Part shown: positions 63,982-64,000 of the stretch, piece after piece
How positions within the stretch are numbered: position 1 is the first letter of the stretch
Layout of the letters: each line of letters opens with the position of its first letter
Origin: Sporolactobacillus mangiferae
GTDB lineage: Bacteria; Bacillota; Bacilli; Bacillales; Sporolactobacillaceae
Reading direction: 5' to 3'
Length of the DNA stretch: 64,000 nucleotides
Assembly: GCF_023336505.1 (NCBI RefSeq)
Contig: NZ_JAMAST010000002.1
Span: forward strand, 248,001-312,000
Program-made: the position numbers and the translations under genes
The notes under the pieces: generated by a model
The model's database searches: none
What the model saw: only the letters and a program-made list of their open reading frames with translations
What the model was told of the DNA's origin: nothing

Positions 63982-64000
63982 CGTTACAGGCTCAGATCAT

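Overview
The window reads as the core chromosome of a low-to-mid GC, endospore-former-type Firmicute of the order Bacillales. The strongest argument is gene order. Read from high to low coordinates, the left 27 kb runs fabH-fabF-yjbA-trpS-oppABCDF-spx-terC(yjbE)-mecA-coiA-pepF-spxH(yjbH), the same succession as one Bacillus subtilis region. The right end carries addB-addA-sbcD-sbcC in the Bacillus order. A secreted S53 acid peptidase, a pyruvate:ferredoxin oxidoreductase and an Rgg-type regulator suggest a facultatively anaerobic, acid-producing relative such as a Sporolactobacillaceae member. That genus-level placement is inference from memory.

Layout. 1-4.6 kb: the 5' end of an M3 peptidase gene, a LysR regulator, a YitT-type membrane protein, the Spx adaptor SpxH and a tiny two-helix membrane protein. 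4.7-11 kb: pepF, coiA, mecA, terC and spx. 11-21 kb: two small unlisted-type ORFs, the oligopeptide permease operon, a DUF3899 protein, T-box-controlled trpS and an Rgg-family regulator. 21-27 kb: yjbA, the fabHF fatty-acid operon behind a FapR-like site, a YppG-like protein, a YjaV-like Rossmann protein and two Fe-S assembly proteins. 27-42 kb: a GlcNAc-type PTS permease, S53 peptidase, asparagine synthetase, lysozyme-like protein, an ABC-F protein with an attenuator-type leader, a second YitT protein, a His-rich secreted protein and an RND pump. 42-51.5 kb: pyruvate:ferredoxin oxidoreductase, then an ABC exporter and a divergent two-component system. 52-64 kb: the addBA-sbcDC repair operon behind a LexA-like box.

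Functional links. SpxH, Spx, MecA and CoiA form a stress/competence proteolysis neighbourhood: SpxH hands Spx to ClpXP, MecA hands ComK and other targets to ClpC, and CoiA acts in transformation. Opp, PepF and the M3 peptidase make a peptide import and breakdown group; an Rgg regulator nearby could sense imported peptides. AddAB and SbcCD process DNA ends.

The most unusual content is intergenic. A family of modular, hairpin-rich repeats (modules A of about 85-150 bp and B of about 150-360 bp) occurs at about a dozen places and always outside recognised genes, except that one copy supplies the end of a small ORF. Two near-identical inverted A copies bracket mecA. Other points worth checking are the leader ORF plus terminator before the ABC-F gene, the LexA-like box before addB, a 41-residue basic protein with a strong ribosome binding site, and two similar two-helix miniproteins. 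No tRNA, rRNA, CRISPR array, transposase or phage gene was seen.
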